Source: Adenophora triphylla var. japonica (taxonomy: Eukaryota > Streptophyta > Magnoliopsida > Asterales > Campanulaceae). From it: a DNA stretch of 64,000 nt. Positions 34,900-45,897 of this stretch are shown here, piece after piece (positions within the stretch are counted from its first letter, which is position 1; each line of letters begins with the position of its first letter). The stretch covers positions 248,001 through 312,000 of the forward strand of contig JAFEMH010001484.1 in NCBI GenBank assembly GCA_022495995.1, given 5' to 3'. A program made the position numbers and the translations under genes. The notes beneath the pieces are model-generated. The model did no database searches and was not told where the DNA came from. It worked only from the letters and a program-made list of their open reading frames with translations.

Positions 34900-35700
34900 T
34901 CTTTATCTTCTCGTTAATGCTACTTCTTGTGTGGTATATGATACTTCTAATTCCGAGTTGTGGCATGCTAGACTTGGACATATAGGAAAGCGACGTAATG
35001 AGTAGATTGGCTAGAGAAGGACTATCGGGTTCTCTCCCAAAAGTTAATTTACCCGTGTGTGAGCCTTGTTTGGCGGGAAAAGCCCGCCGAAAGCCTTTTG
35101 GTAAGGCTAAAAGGGCCACACAGCCATTAGAGTTAGTCCATTCAGATATTTCATGACCTATGAATGTAAAAGCACGCCATGGTGCTTCCTATTTTCTCAC
35201 TTTTATCGATGACTACACGCGATATGGTTATGTTTACCTTATTTCTCACCGTCATGAAGCACTTAATTGTTTTGAGCGCTTCGCGAGGTAGAGAATCGAA
35301 GGATAAAAGCTTAAAACTTTAAGAACCGACCGGCCGCGAGTACTTGTCTCGATCAATTTAAGGGATTGTGTGAGAAAAAGGGGATAGTAAGGCGCTAACG
35401 ATTCCGGAACTCCGCAACAAAATGGTGTTGCGTAACGAAGGAATCGTACCTTGTTAGAGATGGTTAGGTCGATGATGGCACAAGCAAATCTCCCGATTTC
35501 GTTTGGGGTGATGCGCTTATGATCGCCACGTATATCCTTAACCGAGTGCCTTCTAAACCGCCTCTACAACCCCTACCAATTGTGGAAAGGTGAGAAGCCT
35601 AATTTGGGGCATCTACACCCTCGTGGGTCAGGCAGTGTTATGTCCACAAGATTTCCAATAAGTTTGGAAAACTTGGCCCTAGAGGAAACAAGTGTGTTTT
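34900..35700 (+). pseudogene. pol: Copia B integrase, heavily frameshifted
   Basis: Recognisable blocks: ELWHARLGHIG (34960), VCEPCLAGKARRKPFGKAK, LELVHSDIS, and FLTFIDDYTRYGYVYLISHR (about 35190-35260); then pieces of the DDE core around 35400-35560 (ending in YILNRVPSK). At least five frame changes. Confidence 0.78.
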
Positions 35701-36079
35701 CATAAGGTATTCGATACCTCTAAGGGTTATGTAATGTACGGTGGAAAACCCGAAGTTGGGATGACCGAAATAGAGTCTCGTGATATCGATTTCATTGAGA
35801 ATGATTTCCCACAAATCGGTGAAGTCGAAAGGAATTCGAACTCTTTGAGATGGAGGAAGAACATTTGACATCTCTTGGCGTAGGTGGGGAATTGTCTCAA
35901 CCTAATGATCAAATGGATCAACATACGGTTGAGCCCGCGGTCGCCAATGAGAGTCAAGATGATCATCCAAGTAGGAATGTTGATTCCAGGTGGGAGTCTT
36001 CCACCGTGAGCGAAGAAGTCAACGTGGAAAAATTCCTCGTCGTCGATTTGAGATCGAAGGGGAATCTTTTCTATGTGAA

Positions 36080-37000
36080 GCTTTAGACGCTTGTGAACCT
36101 ACTTCATTCAAAGAAGCAATTTCTTCACCTAAGAGTGATGAATGGACATCTCGCTATGAAAGATGAAATTTCCTCTATGTACAAGAATCGCTCTGGGAGT
36201 TGGTTGATCTTCCGCCCGGGCGTAAGGCAATTGGAAACAAGTGGGTTTTCAAGGTCAAGCGCAAGGCGCACGGATCAATTGACAAGTATAAGGCACGCCT
36301 TGTGGCGAAAGGCTATACCCAAAAGCGAGGGTCTAGACTATGAAGAGACATTCTCCCCGGTGGTGAGATTTTCTTCGCTCGCCTTATTCTCGCTATAGTA
36401 GCACATATGGATTTAGAACTTTTCCAAATGGATGTTAAAACCGCATTTCTCAATGGGGAACTAGGTGAAGAGATCTATATGACTCAACCAGAGGGTTTTG
36501 AAGTCAAGGAACATGAACGCAAAGTGTGTCGCCTCAAACGTTCCATATATGGACTCAAGCAATCATCTAGACAAAGTGGTATATTCGCTTTCACCAAGCA
36601 ATAACCTCAATTGACTTTGTGATGATTGAGGAGGACCATCAGTGTACGTTAAACGGGCCAAGGGAAAGATCTTAATCTTATCATTATACGTTGATGATAT
36701 ACTACTTGTCGGGAATGACATGGAGATGATAAATGCCACTAAAGAGTGGTTATCTTCATCATTCGAGATGGAAGACTTGGGTGAAGCAAATTATGTGCTT
36801 GGAGTTAAGGTCATTAGGGATCGTTCAAAGAAACTTCTTGGTTTGTCTCAAGAGACTTACATAAAGAGAGTTTTAGAACGTTTTGGTATGACTAACTCAA
36901 AATCCGTTGTCACTCCAATGGAAAAGGTTGTATCCTTAGTACAAGCCAATGCCCTAAGAATGAAGAAGAGAAGAGAAGAATGACTAACACCCCTTATGCA
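36080..37000 (+). pseudogene. pol: Copia B reverse transcriptase
   Basis: SFKEAISSPKSDEW, then GNKWVFKVKRKAHGSIDKYK (about 36230), LFQMDVKTAFLNGELGEEIY (about 36419), CRLKRSIYGLKQSSR and the catalytic LYVDDILLVGND (about 36687). The block YVLGVKVIRDRSKKLLGLSQ follows. Frame breaks near 36170, 36310, 36390 and 36600. Confidence 0.85.
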
Positions 37001-37059
37001 GTGGCAAATTGGGTGCTTGATGTATGCGATGTTATGCACCCGTCCCGACCTTTGTCACG

Positions 37060-37640
37060 CAGCTTGGAATTTTAAGTAGATTCCAAAGCAACCCCGGCCC
37101 CGCACATCAAGTGTGCGGTCAAGAGGGTTCTTCGCTATTCGAGCGGATCAAGAAATATGGTTCTTTGTTATCGAGGTGGGGACTTGAGCCTAAAAGGGTA
37201 CACCGATGCGGATTGGGCCGGAGATGTAGATGAACGTAAATCTACTTCAGTTATGCATTTCTCGCTTAGTGGTGGAGCTATTTCTTGGAGTAGCAAGAAA
37301 CAGAAAGCATATCCCTTTCCACGATGGAGTCGTAATACATTGCTTGCTCAAGAGACTGCTCAGAAGCCGTTTGGTTAAGGAGGTTCTTACAACATCTTGA
37401 TGTCACACCTAATGTGAATGGTCCCGTACTTATTAACCGTGATAGCATGGCCGCTTTAGGGTTTGCCAAGGACCCTAAGTACCATAGTAGGACCAAACAC
37501 ATTGACATTAAGTACCATTTCACTAGAGACATGATTACGTAAGGAAAGGTGGTTCTTAAGTATATTCCTACCGAGAGCATGTTAGTCGACCCTACGACTA
37601 AGCCTCCGACTGCAGAGACTTTTCGAAACATATGACATGT
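37060..37640 (+). pseudogene. pol: Copia B RNase H
   Basis: GYTDADWAGDVDERKSTSV (37197) carries catalytic Asp residues. Then GGAISWSSKKQK, the segment GPVLINRDSMAALGFAKDPK (about 37420) and HSRTKHIDIKYHFTRD, ending in DPTTKPPTAETF. Confidence 0.85.
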
Positions 37641-37649
37641 TTAGTGGCT

Positions 37650-38751
37650 TCGTAGGATTTGATTAGTTATTTTTGAACACCTTGCGTACATTATTATATT
37701 CATTATTGTTTTGAATTTAATACATATTTTTCATTTTCATTCCTTTGTTGAGTTTATGGGATGTTTATTGATTGAAAATTATGTGGTATACATTTTAATT
37801 AAAAAGATGTCTCAAGGACTAGAATTGGCCCTCTCACACTGGGTAATTCGCCTTGTTGTTATATGAGCGAGCAAGATGAGATAATAATGTATTTGACACT
37901 TAAAGGGGGTGGCAAATGACGTTATAATATATCGCCTTAACATACGGTTAAGATGAGACCTATTTTATATAGATCAATTCGAAGTGTTTGGTTCATAACT
38001 TCGAATGTCCTTGTGAAAGTCCGAATGTGAGACCTTAAAGAGGCACTATGAGAGTGATCGCTTTTGAGGACTCAGTTAGATGCCATGAGGGCAACTAGAC
38101 TAAGATTCGTACGATGTTAGAGTATGACATGCCCAATTCGAGTGGGAGTTCCATCGTAGCATACATTTCATACCGTATGTGACTATAATTCGACCTCGTA
38201 AAGTGATTGAATGATCCTCGCTTCATCATCATGTGAGTTCTAGTGATCAATATGTGATCACATTATGCCCTATGTGACTTAGAACTATGTCGAGAATCCA
38301 AAGATTAATGATGCTACTTTGACATGCCGACCTAAGGGCTTTGCACTTACAGTCAGCCTCGCGGAGCATTGTTGGGAAAGCTGTTAATCTAATGATATTT
38401 GGCATGAGGGTCTAAGGAAGACAATTATGATATACATCTCTGTTTAGTGACTCAATGTCCGGACGATCATATTGAACACGCGGTTCAAAAGGTTGATCTT
38501 GAGCACGTAAACTGATTGGGGTTTAAACATCGTTTATGAGGGGTTAAAGATGTTTAAATTGATGTAATCACAATGTCTGGGGCATAGACGAGTTTTTTGA
38601 CTAATGAGGACGTGCTATGTTGGTAGATGGTATTTGATATAACACTCCTACCCTTTTATACTTTTCTCGTCTGGTCACACGCCTCACTTCCTGTATGAAG
38701 AGATAAGTATTCAACGAGTCTTGAGAATGTATATGGCATATCCCATTTGAC
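37650..38751 (+). other. Copia B 3' non-coding region
   Basis: About 1.1 kb between the end of pol and the polypurine tract. No open frame of note and no recognised domain. Confidence 0.6.
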
Positions 38752-38762
38752 CGAGTGGGAGA
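38752..38762 (+). promoter_or_regulatory. Polypurine tract of copia B
   Basis: GAGTGGGAGA directly before the 3' LTR start TGTTAGAC. Confidence 0.8.
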
Positions 38763-39177
38763 TGTTAGACACGTGATTTATTATCCCTAACTAACTGATA
38801 CGTTTAAACTGGGATAAGGGGAATTTGGAGGATAAGTCAAATAGAGACTCTTATGTGAATGAGACTCTATGACTTAGTCCAACCAGTATTCTATAAATCA
38901 GGTCTCTATGGGAACCAACATAGACAACATGTAATATTCCATGTGCTCCTCAGACTGAGAAATACTATCTCTGGCAACCATCAAGTGTCTGGGATTTGAG
39001 AGTGATACAACATTCAATATCCATCTTGTGATATTGAATCGGACGAGAAGAGGTGGTGATTGCAGAGTCAAGACGATCGTGGTTCGTAGCACAAGCGAAA
39101 TCTTCCGCACAACGAACTTCGGATTTAATCTATAAGGTATTCCGAGAACTCGTAGATAACTTATGTGTTTTCCTTCA
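38763..39177 (+). repeat. Copia B 3' LTR
   Basis: TGTTAGACACGTG ... GTTTTCCTTCA, 415 bp, followed by GTACA. It faces the WOX gene in the same orientation, with its own TATAAAT box, so read-out transcription toward the gene is possible. Confidence 0.93.
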
Positions 39178-39216
39178 GTACAATTTGTATTAAGTCGGAT
39201 GAGACGGAGAGAGAGA

Positions 39217-39564
39217 GAGAACACTCACTAACATTAAGGGTCCTCTCACTAAGGATAACTAAGCGGGCAATAAGAGCCTAATCCGGGGGATTCAGATTAT
39301 ATTGTTACTAGATTATGTTTTAATGGGACAGTGAGATTCACTTGCTACACTCGTAATAACAATCAACTTATTATTTTTTATCAACTTTTTCGTTTAAACT
39401 ATTTTTTACACTCACACCATTTATTTATTTTTTAATTTTTATATAGAGTAAAACTAAAAATATTAAATCTGAAACCGGAAGTAGTAGTATAAATTAAACA
39501 TGAACACCTTGCCTTTAAAGGGTGCAGTCTTATTCTCGGTGCAAGTACACCTTGGCCTACAGAA
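39217..39564 (+). promoter_or_regulatory. Remaining proximal promoter and 5' UTR of the WOX gene
   Basis: Two TATA candidates: TATATAG at 39439-39445 and TATAAAT near 39488. If the first is used, the transcript contains an upstream ATG at 39500 opening a 68-codon frame that overlaps the WOX start in another phase. If the second is used, transcription would begin after that ATG. No cis-element is claimed beyond this. Confidence 0.45.
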
Positions 39565-40179
39565 ATGGAAGATCAAGTCCAGGAGATCAACACCAGCCGT
39601 AGCCGTAGCCATAGCCATAGCCATAGCCCTCATGAACCAACCACCGAGAAAAACGAACCGGTTCGTTCAAGATGGACTCCAAAACCGGAACAAATCCTTA
39701 TACTAGAGTCCATCTTCAACAGTGGAATGGTAAATCCTCCAAAAGAAGAAACAATCAAAATCAGAAAACTCCTTGAGAAATTCGGTTCAGTAGGCGATGC
39801 CAACGTCTTCTACTGGTTCCAAAACCGTCGTTCCAGATCCCGCCGCCGGCAACGCCAAATTCAGGCGTCACTGATCAACTCCAGTACTACTACCGTTGGC
39901 GCCAATTATCATCATCATCAGTACGATCAATATATGCCCTTTTTGCCATCACCGACAACGACTACACCGTCGACGTTTTTTACTTCTCAAGCTCCGATCA
40001 CTAATTGCCTCCTCGGTGGCTCATGTTCCTCCTCGTGTTCTTCGCCTAGTGGTGTTGATGGCTTTCCGCTTACGAACAGCCTGCAGATTGGTGGTCCGGA
40101 GGTGGAGATTTTCAATCCCTCGGATATTTCTAATTTGCATTACCGATCCGGTAGGTTATTATATACAATTTAATTGGGG

Positions 40180-40216
<37 letters not shown>

Positions 40217-42187
40217 TTTGATTGTGGTTTTTGGCAGTAGGTATAAATATAATGGTGTTGATTAATGGTGTTCCGACGGAGGTGCAAAGAGGTCCAGTTG
40301 ATATGAAAGGAATGTTTGGTGAAGATGTGGTGCTCGTCCATTCTTCCGGCGTTCTTGTACCCTTCAACGACCATGGTTTTTCACTTGAGGGTTTGCAACA
40401 CGGCGAAAGCTACTTCCTGGTATGTCACTCCATCCATCGTCTCCACCTCCACCTCCGCCTTGATCAACTATCACCATCCAATAAAAAATAGGAAAAATAA
40501 TTATTCTTCTTTTTTTTTTTACAATTATCTCAAATATTAAAACTTGTTATTAACAAAACATTACAAACACTATCGCTAATAATTTTTTAAAATTTATTAA
40601 GATGATTTTTTTTTGAAATTATTGTTAAAGTTAAATAAAATTTACCATTAAAGAAAGTAGTTTTAAAGTCTGAAGTTCCATCTTAAAACTAATTGGTGTC
40701 AAGGGGAGTGGTTCATGATCTTTATATTTCATAGGCAAGGTTTGTCAATTTGAGGCAAGGTCTGTCAATTTGAGGGTAGGGTGACAATGAGGTGGTAGTT
40801 ACGAAGGATAGGGTTTTGGTCGAAGGAGATGAAAGGGTTTCGACAGTAATTTTGACGAGGGTGTTTGGAGGGTTTTGGTGGCTGAAGAGGGTTACATCAG
40901 AAGGGTTTCGCTGAGGTGGGTGGTGCGGCTGTAGGGTTTGCCGAGGTGGGTAGTTTAGGGTTTGAGGCGGGAGTGGCCCAGGATCTTTATATTTCATAGG
41001 CAAGGTTTGTCAATTTCCAACGTGAGATAATATTTTTAACAAGTAGTAGGACTATGTTAATTTGATGTATATTTCTTATTACTTTAACGTTAAAAAGTGT
41101 CATCAATTCATTCTAACACGTATAAATTTACATTTTTATTTTTATAACATTCGTTGAATGATATAGTTTGAGTGTTGAATAGTGCCATTTAATTTATAAA
41201 CATTCAAAATGTCATATTTTAAAACAAATTCATGGACAATTATTAGACTTGAATGATAGTGTGAATGTTAAAACCTACTGAATTGGGCATTTTATAAGTC
41301 GCGTTTAAAAACATGTTTTTCTTAGATTATTAATTCTTCATTTTAATTGAAAATTTACCAATAAATTTAATAATAATTTACTTTTCACACATTAATTCTA
41401 TAATTTTAGTAACGATTGTTATATGACATGAGGGAGTATATAGTTTTTTATTTTGTAGAAATAACTAAAACTAAAGTGACCAATGAAAAGTAATTCATTC
41501 GTCCCACTATAAATTACACATCTTTATTGTAGGGAGTCCCACTACAAAGTACATATTTTTACTTTTATATTAATGAGACTCACATGTTATACTCACGATA
41601 ATAATCCAATTATCCACTACCACACTTTCTTTCCCGCATCTCACTTTTCTTACTGAACCTGTAATTCACTATCACTTTTCTTATTTCTCATGCAAATAGT
41701 AAGTGGGTAGTTTGTAGTAGGACGGAAGAGGAAGTAGACAGAAGAAGGATAGTTTTTATTGAAAAGAATACTTTGTTCGTCCCAAAATACTCGCAAGTAA
41801 TTGTAGAACTTTTTACACATAATATTAAGAAAATCAATAAATACGTATCTAATAGTGAATGCCAGTGGCAACGCACTAACTCGGCCTACGTCAAAACCTT
41901 GGGAAGGAATTCGCAGAATACAATAAACTATGTTGAACTCCATAACTATCTTGTCTTGTCTTCCTCAATTTGTGTTATAAGTATTCCATAAATGGTAATT
42001 CACAAGTACAACTGTTCACAGGTTATCCAATCTAAGACTACTTCTTTAAGTAAGTCATTAGTTAATTAAATTACTAATATAATATCCCTAATTTCTTTTT
42101 AAAAAAAGATGGATGAAAATGAAAAAAAATAATTATTTTATTTTATTTTATTTTTGTGACTGACAGGTTTCGAAGCCGCAGATTTAA
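39565..42187 (+). CDS. WOX11/12-like: WUSCHEL-related homeobox protein, WOX11/12 type
   Basis: Homeodomain transcription factor; in Arabidopsis and rice WOX11/12 promote founder-cell identity for adventitious roots (family knowledge). Exons: 39565-40150, 40238-40419, 42167-42187; introns begin GT and end AG, total 789 nt, 262 residues, close to the family's usual size. The homeodomain spans about residues 34-98, with [18 protein letters not shown] and the [15 protein letters not shown] recognition helix typical of this subgroup. Exon 2 encodes the conserved C-terminal block [15 protein letters not shown]...[12 protein letters not shown]...LQHGESYFL; exon 3 adds only VSKPQI and a stop. The N terminus has a Ser-Arg/Ser-His hexanucleotide repeat (39595-39627). 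The start ATG is the first in frame with the homeodomain. If intron 2 is retained, the protein ends with 24 other residues at 40491. A copia LTR lies 388 bp upstream. Confidence 0.93.
40182..40212. repeat. (TA)n microsatellite in WOX intron 1
   Basis: About 15 TA units, making up a third of the 87-bp first intron (40151-40237). Confidence 0.9.
40717..41016. repeat. 35-bp direct repeat flanking a 230-bp segment in WOX intron 2
   Basis: The string beginning GATCTTTATATTTCATAGGC and ending GTTTGTCAATTT occurs exactly at 40717-40751 and 40982-41016, with a partial third copy at 40755. The segment between is GC-richer than the rest of the intron and has an open minus-strand frame of 94 codons (Pro/Ser/Thr-rich), which I regard as chance. 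Confidence 0.7.
41493..41734. mobile_element. Stowaway-like MITE in WOX intron 2
   Basis: Inverted ends ATTCATTCGTCCCACTATAA and, from the right on the minus strand, CTTCCTCTTCCGTCCTACTA; TA on both sides (41491-41492 and 41735-41736). 242 bp, no coding capacity. A further single Stowaway-like end (TTCGTCCCAAAATACTCGC) lies at 41777. Confidence 0.65.
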
Positions 42188-42478
42188 ATAATAGCAGCGA
42201 CACCGACCGACCAGTTTTGGAAGCCAACTCTGAAGTTTTGATTTTAGAGTTTTTGTTATATCAAGTTATTTCTCAATTCTCGGTTGTATTTAAGCCTCCT
42301 TTGTTGTCAATGTATGATGTTTTCTTGTGGAATATTTCCCAAGTTAATTTTCGTTATATATTTTGTTCATTTATTATGGTATTTGATGATTCAATAACTT
42401 TTGGGGTCTCAAAAAGGATGAACATTGTCTTGCTTTGTATGAATCATGTACATAGATTACAACACATACAATAAGCAC
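42188..42478 (+). other. Probable 3' UTR and downstream of the WOX gene
   Basis: Follows the TAA at 42185-42187. T-rich with AATAA-type strings near 42391 and 42470; the exact polyadenylation site is not assigned. Confidence 0.4.
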
Positions 42479-42479
42479 T

Positions 42480-43075
42480 GTTAGATATAAAGCCGATGTT
42501 GATTTCGGCTCATTACCTCGGGTGTAAAAATAAAACATTTGAGGTTTGATAACTGAAATATAAGACTTGTAATGTTTTGGTGTGTTTGTGTGATAGGATT
42601 TAGATAATTTGATTTACCTTGCCCTATAGGACAAGTGAGAGTATATATAGTAGAGAGATACCAGTTGGATGGATCTCATCCCTTGTAGATATTTGTCTTA
42701 ACCTAGGACACGTGTCCGCGCCTAATTGGATCATATAATATAGCAGAGAGTATTGTAAAGGGATATTTCTAACTGGACGAGGATATGTGAGGCATGCGAC
42801 AGTTGATGCGACGCCTTAACGCGCATGATAGGCGTATGAGCCTCTGCGATAGCGACAGGCCTGACAAATGCTGTCAGATCTCGTACGGAATCGTGTTTAA
42901 CAAGTTTGATATTAATCAGGAGTCTGGTATGAGACCGCGATAAACGCGGACTAGGAAGGCTCGATCAACGTGAATTGGGAAGACGTGGTCTTAATTAGGA
43001 TTGTCACGTCATACATTGCCTTTGTACCAGAGCAAGCTTGGGCCCGGTTAGAAGAGTCCGGGTGTGATATCCCCC
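42480..43075. other. Unclassified repeat-like DNA
   Basis: It begins TGTTAGATATAAAGCC and ends GATATCCCCCA, with a TATATATAG at about 42641, which resembles a solo LTR. I find no matching 5-bp duplications (AGCAC on the left, TCCCA on the right) and no second copy, so this is only a possibility. Confidence 0.3.
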
Positions 43076-43116
43076 ATCCCACATCAGAAATATGTGAGAA
43101 TTTAGTGTGATATATA
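43076..43116 (+). promoter_or_regulatory. USE-TATA pair resembling a plant Pol III snRNA-type promoter
   Basis: ATCCCACATCA (43076-43086) matches the plant upstream sequence element RTCCCACATCG at 10 of 11 positions. TATATA begins at 43111, 24 nt later; in plants about 24 nt is the Pol III spacing and about 34 nt the Pol II spacing. A start near 43140 and stop at the T-run 43342-43351 would give a transcript of about 200 nt, but it does not resemble U3, U6, 7SL or MRP RNA as I know them. Confidence 0.35.
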
Positions 43117-43619
43117 GAATGCCCACACACTACTACTAAGCATCAAACCATCCATTGGACTTTTGAAGGCCTGTGATGGGCTATGGTTAACCCAATTGAG
43201 GAGGTGATTAGTCGGCCAGTGTGTGGTGCCTACGGTCCAATGGTGGAGTATAGTCTTCTAGTAATTCAGATCTCTCCTAATGAGCTTCTTCCCCTAAGCT
43301 TATATACTTGTAGGACCAGGTATCTGTATGTAAGGCTCCAGTTGTTTTTTAGCAGAGGTAAGGCCTTCTGTAACCCTCTTGCGTTGGCAATGTGTTGCAC
43401 GCCACTAAATGAGTTGATTCTAAAGTCCCTTAAAAAATTTGTTGGTCAACTTAATTGATGTTGGATCAAGATTCGTGCTACGTTTATTTGGAGGGAAATG
43501 TTAGAAAAATGTTTCTAGAAAATATTTAATAGGAAAATGAAAATATTTTATGACATTCGATTGTTTGATAATTCTAAGAAAAATATTATTTTCATGTGTT
43601 TAATAAATCTAATAATAAC

Positions 43620-44500
43620 ATTTTCTGATAAAAACACAATTGAGATAGGTAGGGTAGGTGGATGGGGGATAGGGGAAGGGTAGGTGATGGGGAGGGTGAG
43701 GTAAGGGCTAGGATTAGTATAAGGTATAGTAGTGAAAATGGGGTGGGTAGGTAGGGGGTTGGGGTGGGGTGGGGTGGGGTGATGAGTGATACAGGAGTGG
43801 GGATGGTTACAGAAATTGTTAAAAAAATAATTTTAATATAAGTAAAAAAATTAACAGAATGGGGGGTGGGCGTAGGAGGGATGATCAGGGAGTTGTTAAA
43901 AAATAATTTTAATATGAGTTAAAAAATTGATGGGGGGGTGAGGAAGGTTAGGGTGGTGGATGTTTTGGGGTGGGTTTAGGGTACAGAGGCGGTAGGGGAA
44001 ATGTCAAAAAATAATTTTAATATGAGTAAAAAAATTGACGGGGAGGGGGTGGGGTGCGGTGGGGGGTTGGAGGGCGGCAAGATAGTTATTAAAAATAGTT
44101 TTAATATGAGCAATTTTTTTTATGAGGGGGGGGGGTGGGGGGTTAGTTGGAGGGGCGGCATAAAAGTTATTAAAAATAATTTTAGTATAAGCAAAAAAAA
44201 ATTGAAGGGGGGGGGGGGGGGGTTGGTGGTGGGGATGGGGTGATTGAAGGGGTGACATAATAGTTATTTAAAAATAGTTTTAATATGAGCAATTTATTTT
44301 ACGGGGGAGGGGGTTAGTAGGCTAGTTGGAGGGGCGGCAGTAAAATTGTTAAAATAATTTTAGTATGACCAAAAAAAAAATTGTATGGAGGGGTGGGGTG
44401 GATGGGTGGGGGGAGTGTGGTGAGTGGTGGGGGTGTGGGAGGGAGGTGGGGGTGGGCGTGGTGGGCATTGGGAGGTGTGGGTGGGTGGGTGGTCGTGGGA
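43620..44500. repeat. G-tract minisatellite with A/T-rich linkers
   Basis: A unit of roughly 90-130 bp recurs: TTAAAAATAATTTTAATATGAG followed by AAAAAAATTGA and a long GGGGTGGGG-type block, at about 43820, 43900, 44010, 44090, 44165, 44265 and 44345. The G-blocks fit intramolecular G-quadruplex patterns. Confidence 0.8.
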
Positions 44501-44565
44501 TTTGGGGAGTGATAGTGCTAAGAAGAATTCTTGGAAAATGTTTTGAGCGTGAGAAATACGAAAGT

Positions 44566-45314
44566 GATGCTGCCCAAAAATAATGGTTGGGACTTGGACC
44601 AAGGTCAACAGCGGGAAATGATCCAGTAGGCCCAAAGCGAGTCAGGGCCCAAGAAGAATATAGGGATAAAGGTAGCTCAGTTGGGGTTCATGGGAAACGA
44701 TGCCAATAGATGTCCCACTAAGGTCAATGGAAGGGAAAGCCCAAGGAAATATATGCGAGATATTGGTTACTGAGCGGCGAGATAATGAAGCAAGTCAACA
44801 AGATAATAGCGTAAGAAGAGAAGGCGAGATATTAAGTTGAGGCGACACAATATTCAGTTATCCGTATCCAGCGAGAGACAAAACTAAGGGGAGCGACTCA
44901 TAAGAGGCGGCAGATAAATATCTACGAAATGGGACCCATAAAACGATTGGGCATTGGGAAAAGTGATCACGTGTTGTGAGTTTATTCTTTTTTCTAGCCA
45001 ATGGAATGATGACACGTGGACATAGGCATGGAACGTGAGGAGGTCATGTGCGTGGCACGAGGTGAGGAGTATATATATGAGGGATAGTCTTCATTGGCAA
45101 GGTACGTACACACCTTCACCCACAAACACTTTTCCATATTGTTTAGATTTATCACCTCAGACAAACACTTATCCTCACGCCGGAGGGGCTTACGCCGGAG
45201 TCGCCCCCGGCTTAGTTGACGTTTGTGTTTGTGCAGATTCGAAGAAGGAGCCGGAGCTGTCCTATTCCGACTACAACGGTCGTGTTGCCGCTGAGGAAAT
45301 TCCTGGCAACATCA
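44566..45314 (+). repeat. 5' LTR of the Tat-like element
   Basis: TGATGCTGCCC ... CTGGCAACATCA, inverted ends TGATG/CATCA. TATATATA at 45070-45077 is the likely core promoter. Confidence 0.92.
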
Positions 45315-45316
45315 AT

Positions 45317-45334
45317 TGGTTTCGATGCCGGGAC
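45317..45334 (+). promoter_or_regulatory. Primer binding site, tRNA-Glu-like
   Basis: TGGTTTCGATGCCGGGAC, two bases after the LTR. It matches the complement of the 3' end of plant tRNA-Glu (TGGTTCCGTTGCCGGGAC) with two mismatches. The comparison sequence is from memory, so the tRNA identity is an inference. Confidence 0.6.
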
Positions 45335-45897
45335 CTGATTCTCTTCAACGGTTGGAGATTTGTCGACGGTAGATTGGTAAGTATTGAGTGATGTTTATAG
45401 ATTTGAAGGTTTTGGTCGCGTTGGGAAAAGTTCAGTTGGTGTGTTGAGCAATTGTGTTGACGTTGTTCTTTGTTCGTAGTGGGTAGAGTGGAATCTGATT
45501 GTTTTTATTGTTGTTATTAGAATTGATTGATGTTCGTAAAATTCTCGTGGGTTGAAATTGTTCGAGATTTTTGATATTGTTGGATTGGTTGGGTACTAAT
45601 TTTTGATTTAGAAAGTGTTTGTCTGAGATAAGGAGGATTTGGATTTGTTTGTGAAAATTTGCTTGAAGGTTGCTTGATTTTAGGGGTTTTGAATTCGTTG
45701 TTGTTCCTGGGTTTTTGAGAACTCATTTGGTTCTGATTAGCTTGGAGTTGGTGTTTTGGTGATAGTTTGGTGTTGAACAATTGTTGAGGTATTCGAAGGT
45801 TATTTTCTTAGTTTCTGGGTTGGATCTTCAAATCTTCATCAGATTTGCAGATCTTCAAAGGTTAAGTTCGTAATTTTGATTACGTGGGTGATAAGGA

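Larger units (their letters stand above)
31730..39177 (+). mobile_element. Ty1/copia element B, full length, coding region degenerate
   Basis: Two short LTRs (413 and 415 bp), an initiator-tRNA primer site, a 1.5-kb leader, gag, protease, integrase, RT, RNase H, a 1.1-kb 3' non-coding region, and a polypurine tract. GTACA duplications at 31725-31729 and 39178-39182 confirm the boundaries. The pol region has many small indels, a large share of them at CTG/CAG sites. The element ends less than 400 bp upstream of the WOX start. Confidence 0.93.
31538..39216. mobile_element. Stowaway-like MITE split by copia B
   Basis: The left end is CTCCCTCCATCCCATCCGAC (31538-31557). The right end, read on the minus strand from about 39216, is CTCTCTCCGTCTCATCCGAC. 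These are inverted ends of the Tc1/mariner Stowaway type. Without the 7.45-kb insertion and one copy of GTACA the MITE is about 230 bp. The TA target duplication is not clear at the right because of a GA run. Confidence 0.7.

Noticed and set aside
39500..39706. ATG at 39500 as the WOX start
   Set aside because: Its frame does not contain the homeodomain; it can at most be an upstream ORF.
42480..43075. Solo LTR (TGTTAGATA...ATATCCCCCA)
   Set aside because: Flanking 5-mers do not match and no second copy exists in the window; kept only as a low-confidence unclassified repeat.
43620..44500. Long Gly/Trp-rich and Pro/His-rich open frames on the two strands of the G-rich arrays (also 61630-62238)
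   Set aside because: They result from G-tract repeats with few possible stop codons; no domain and no start context.
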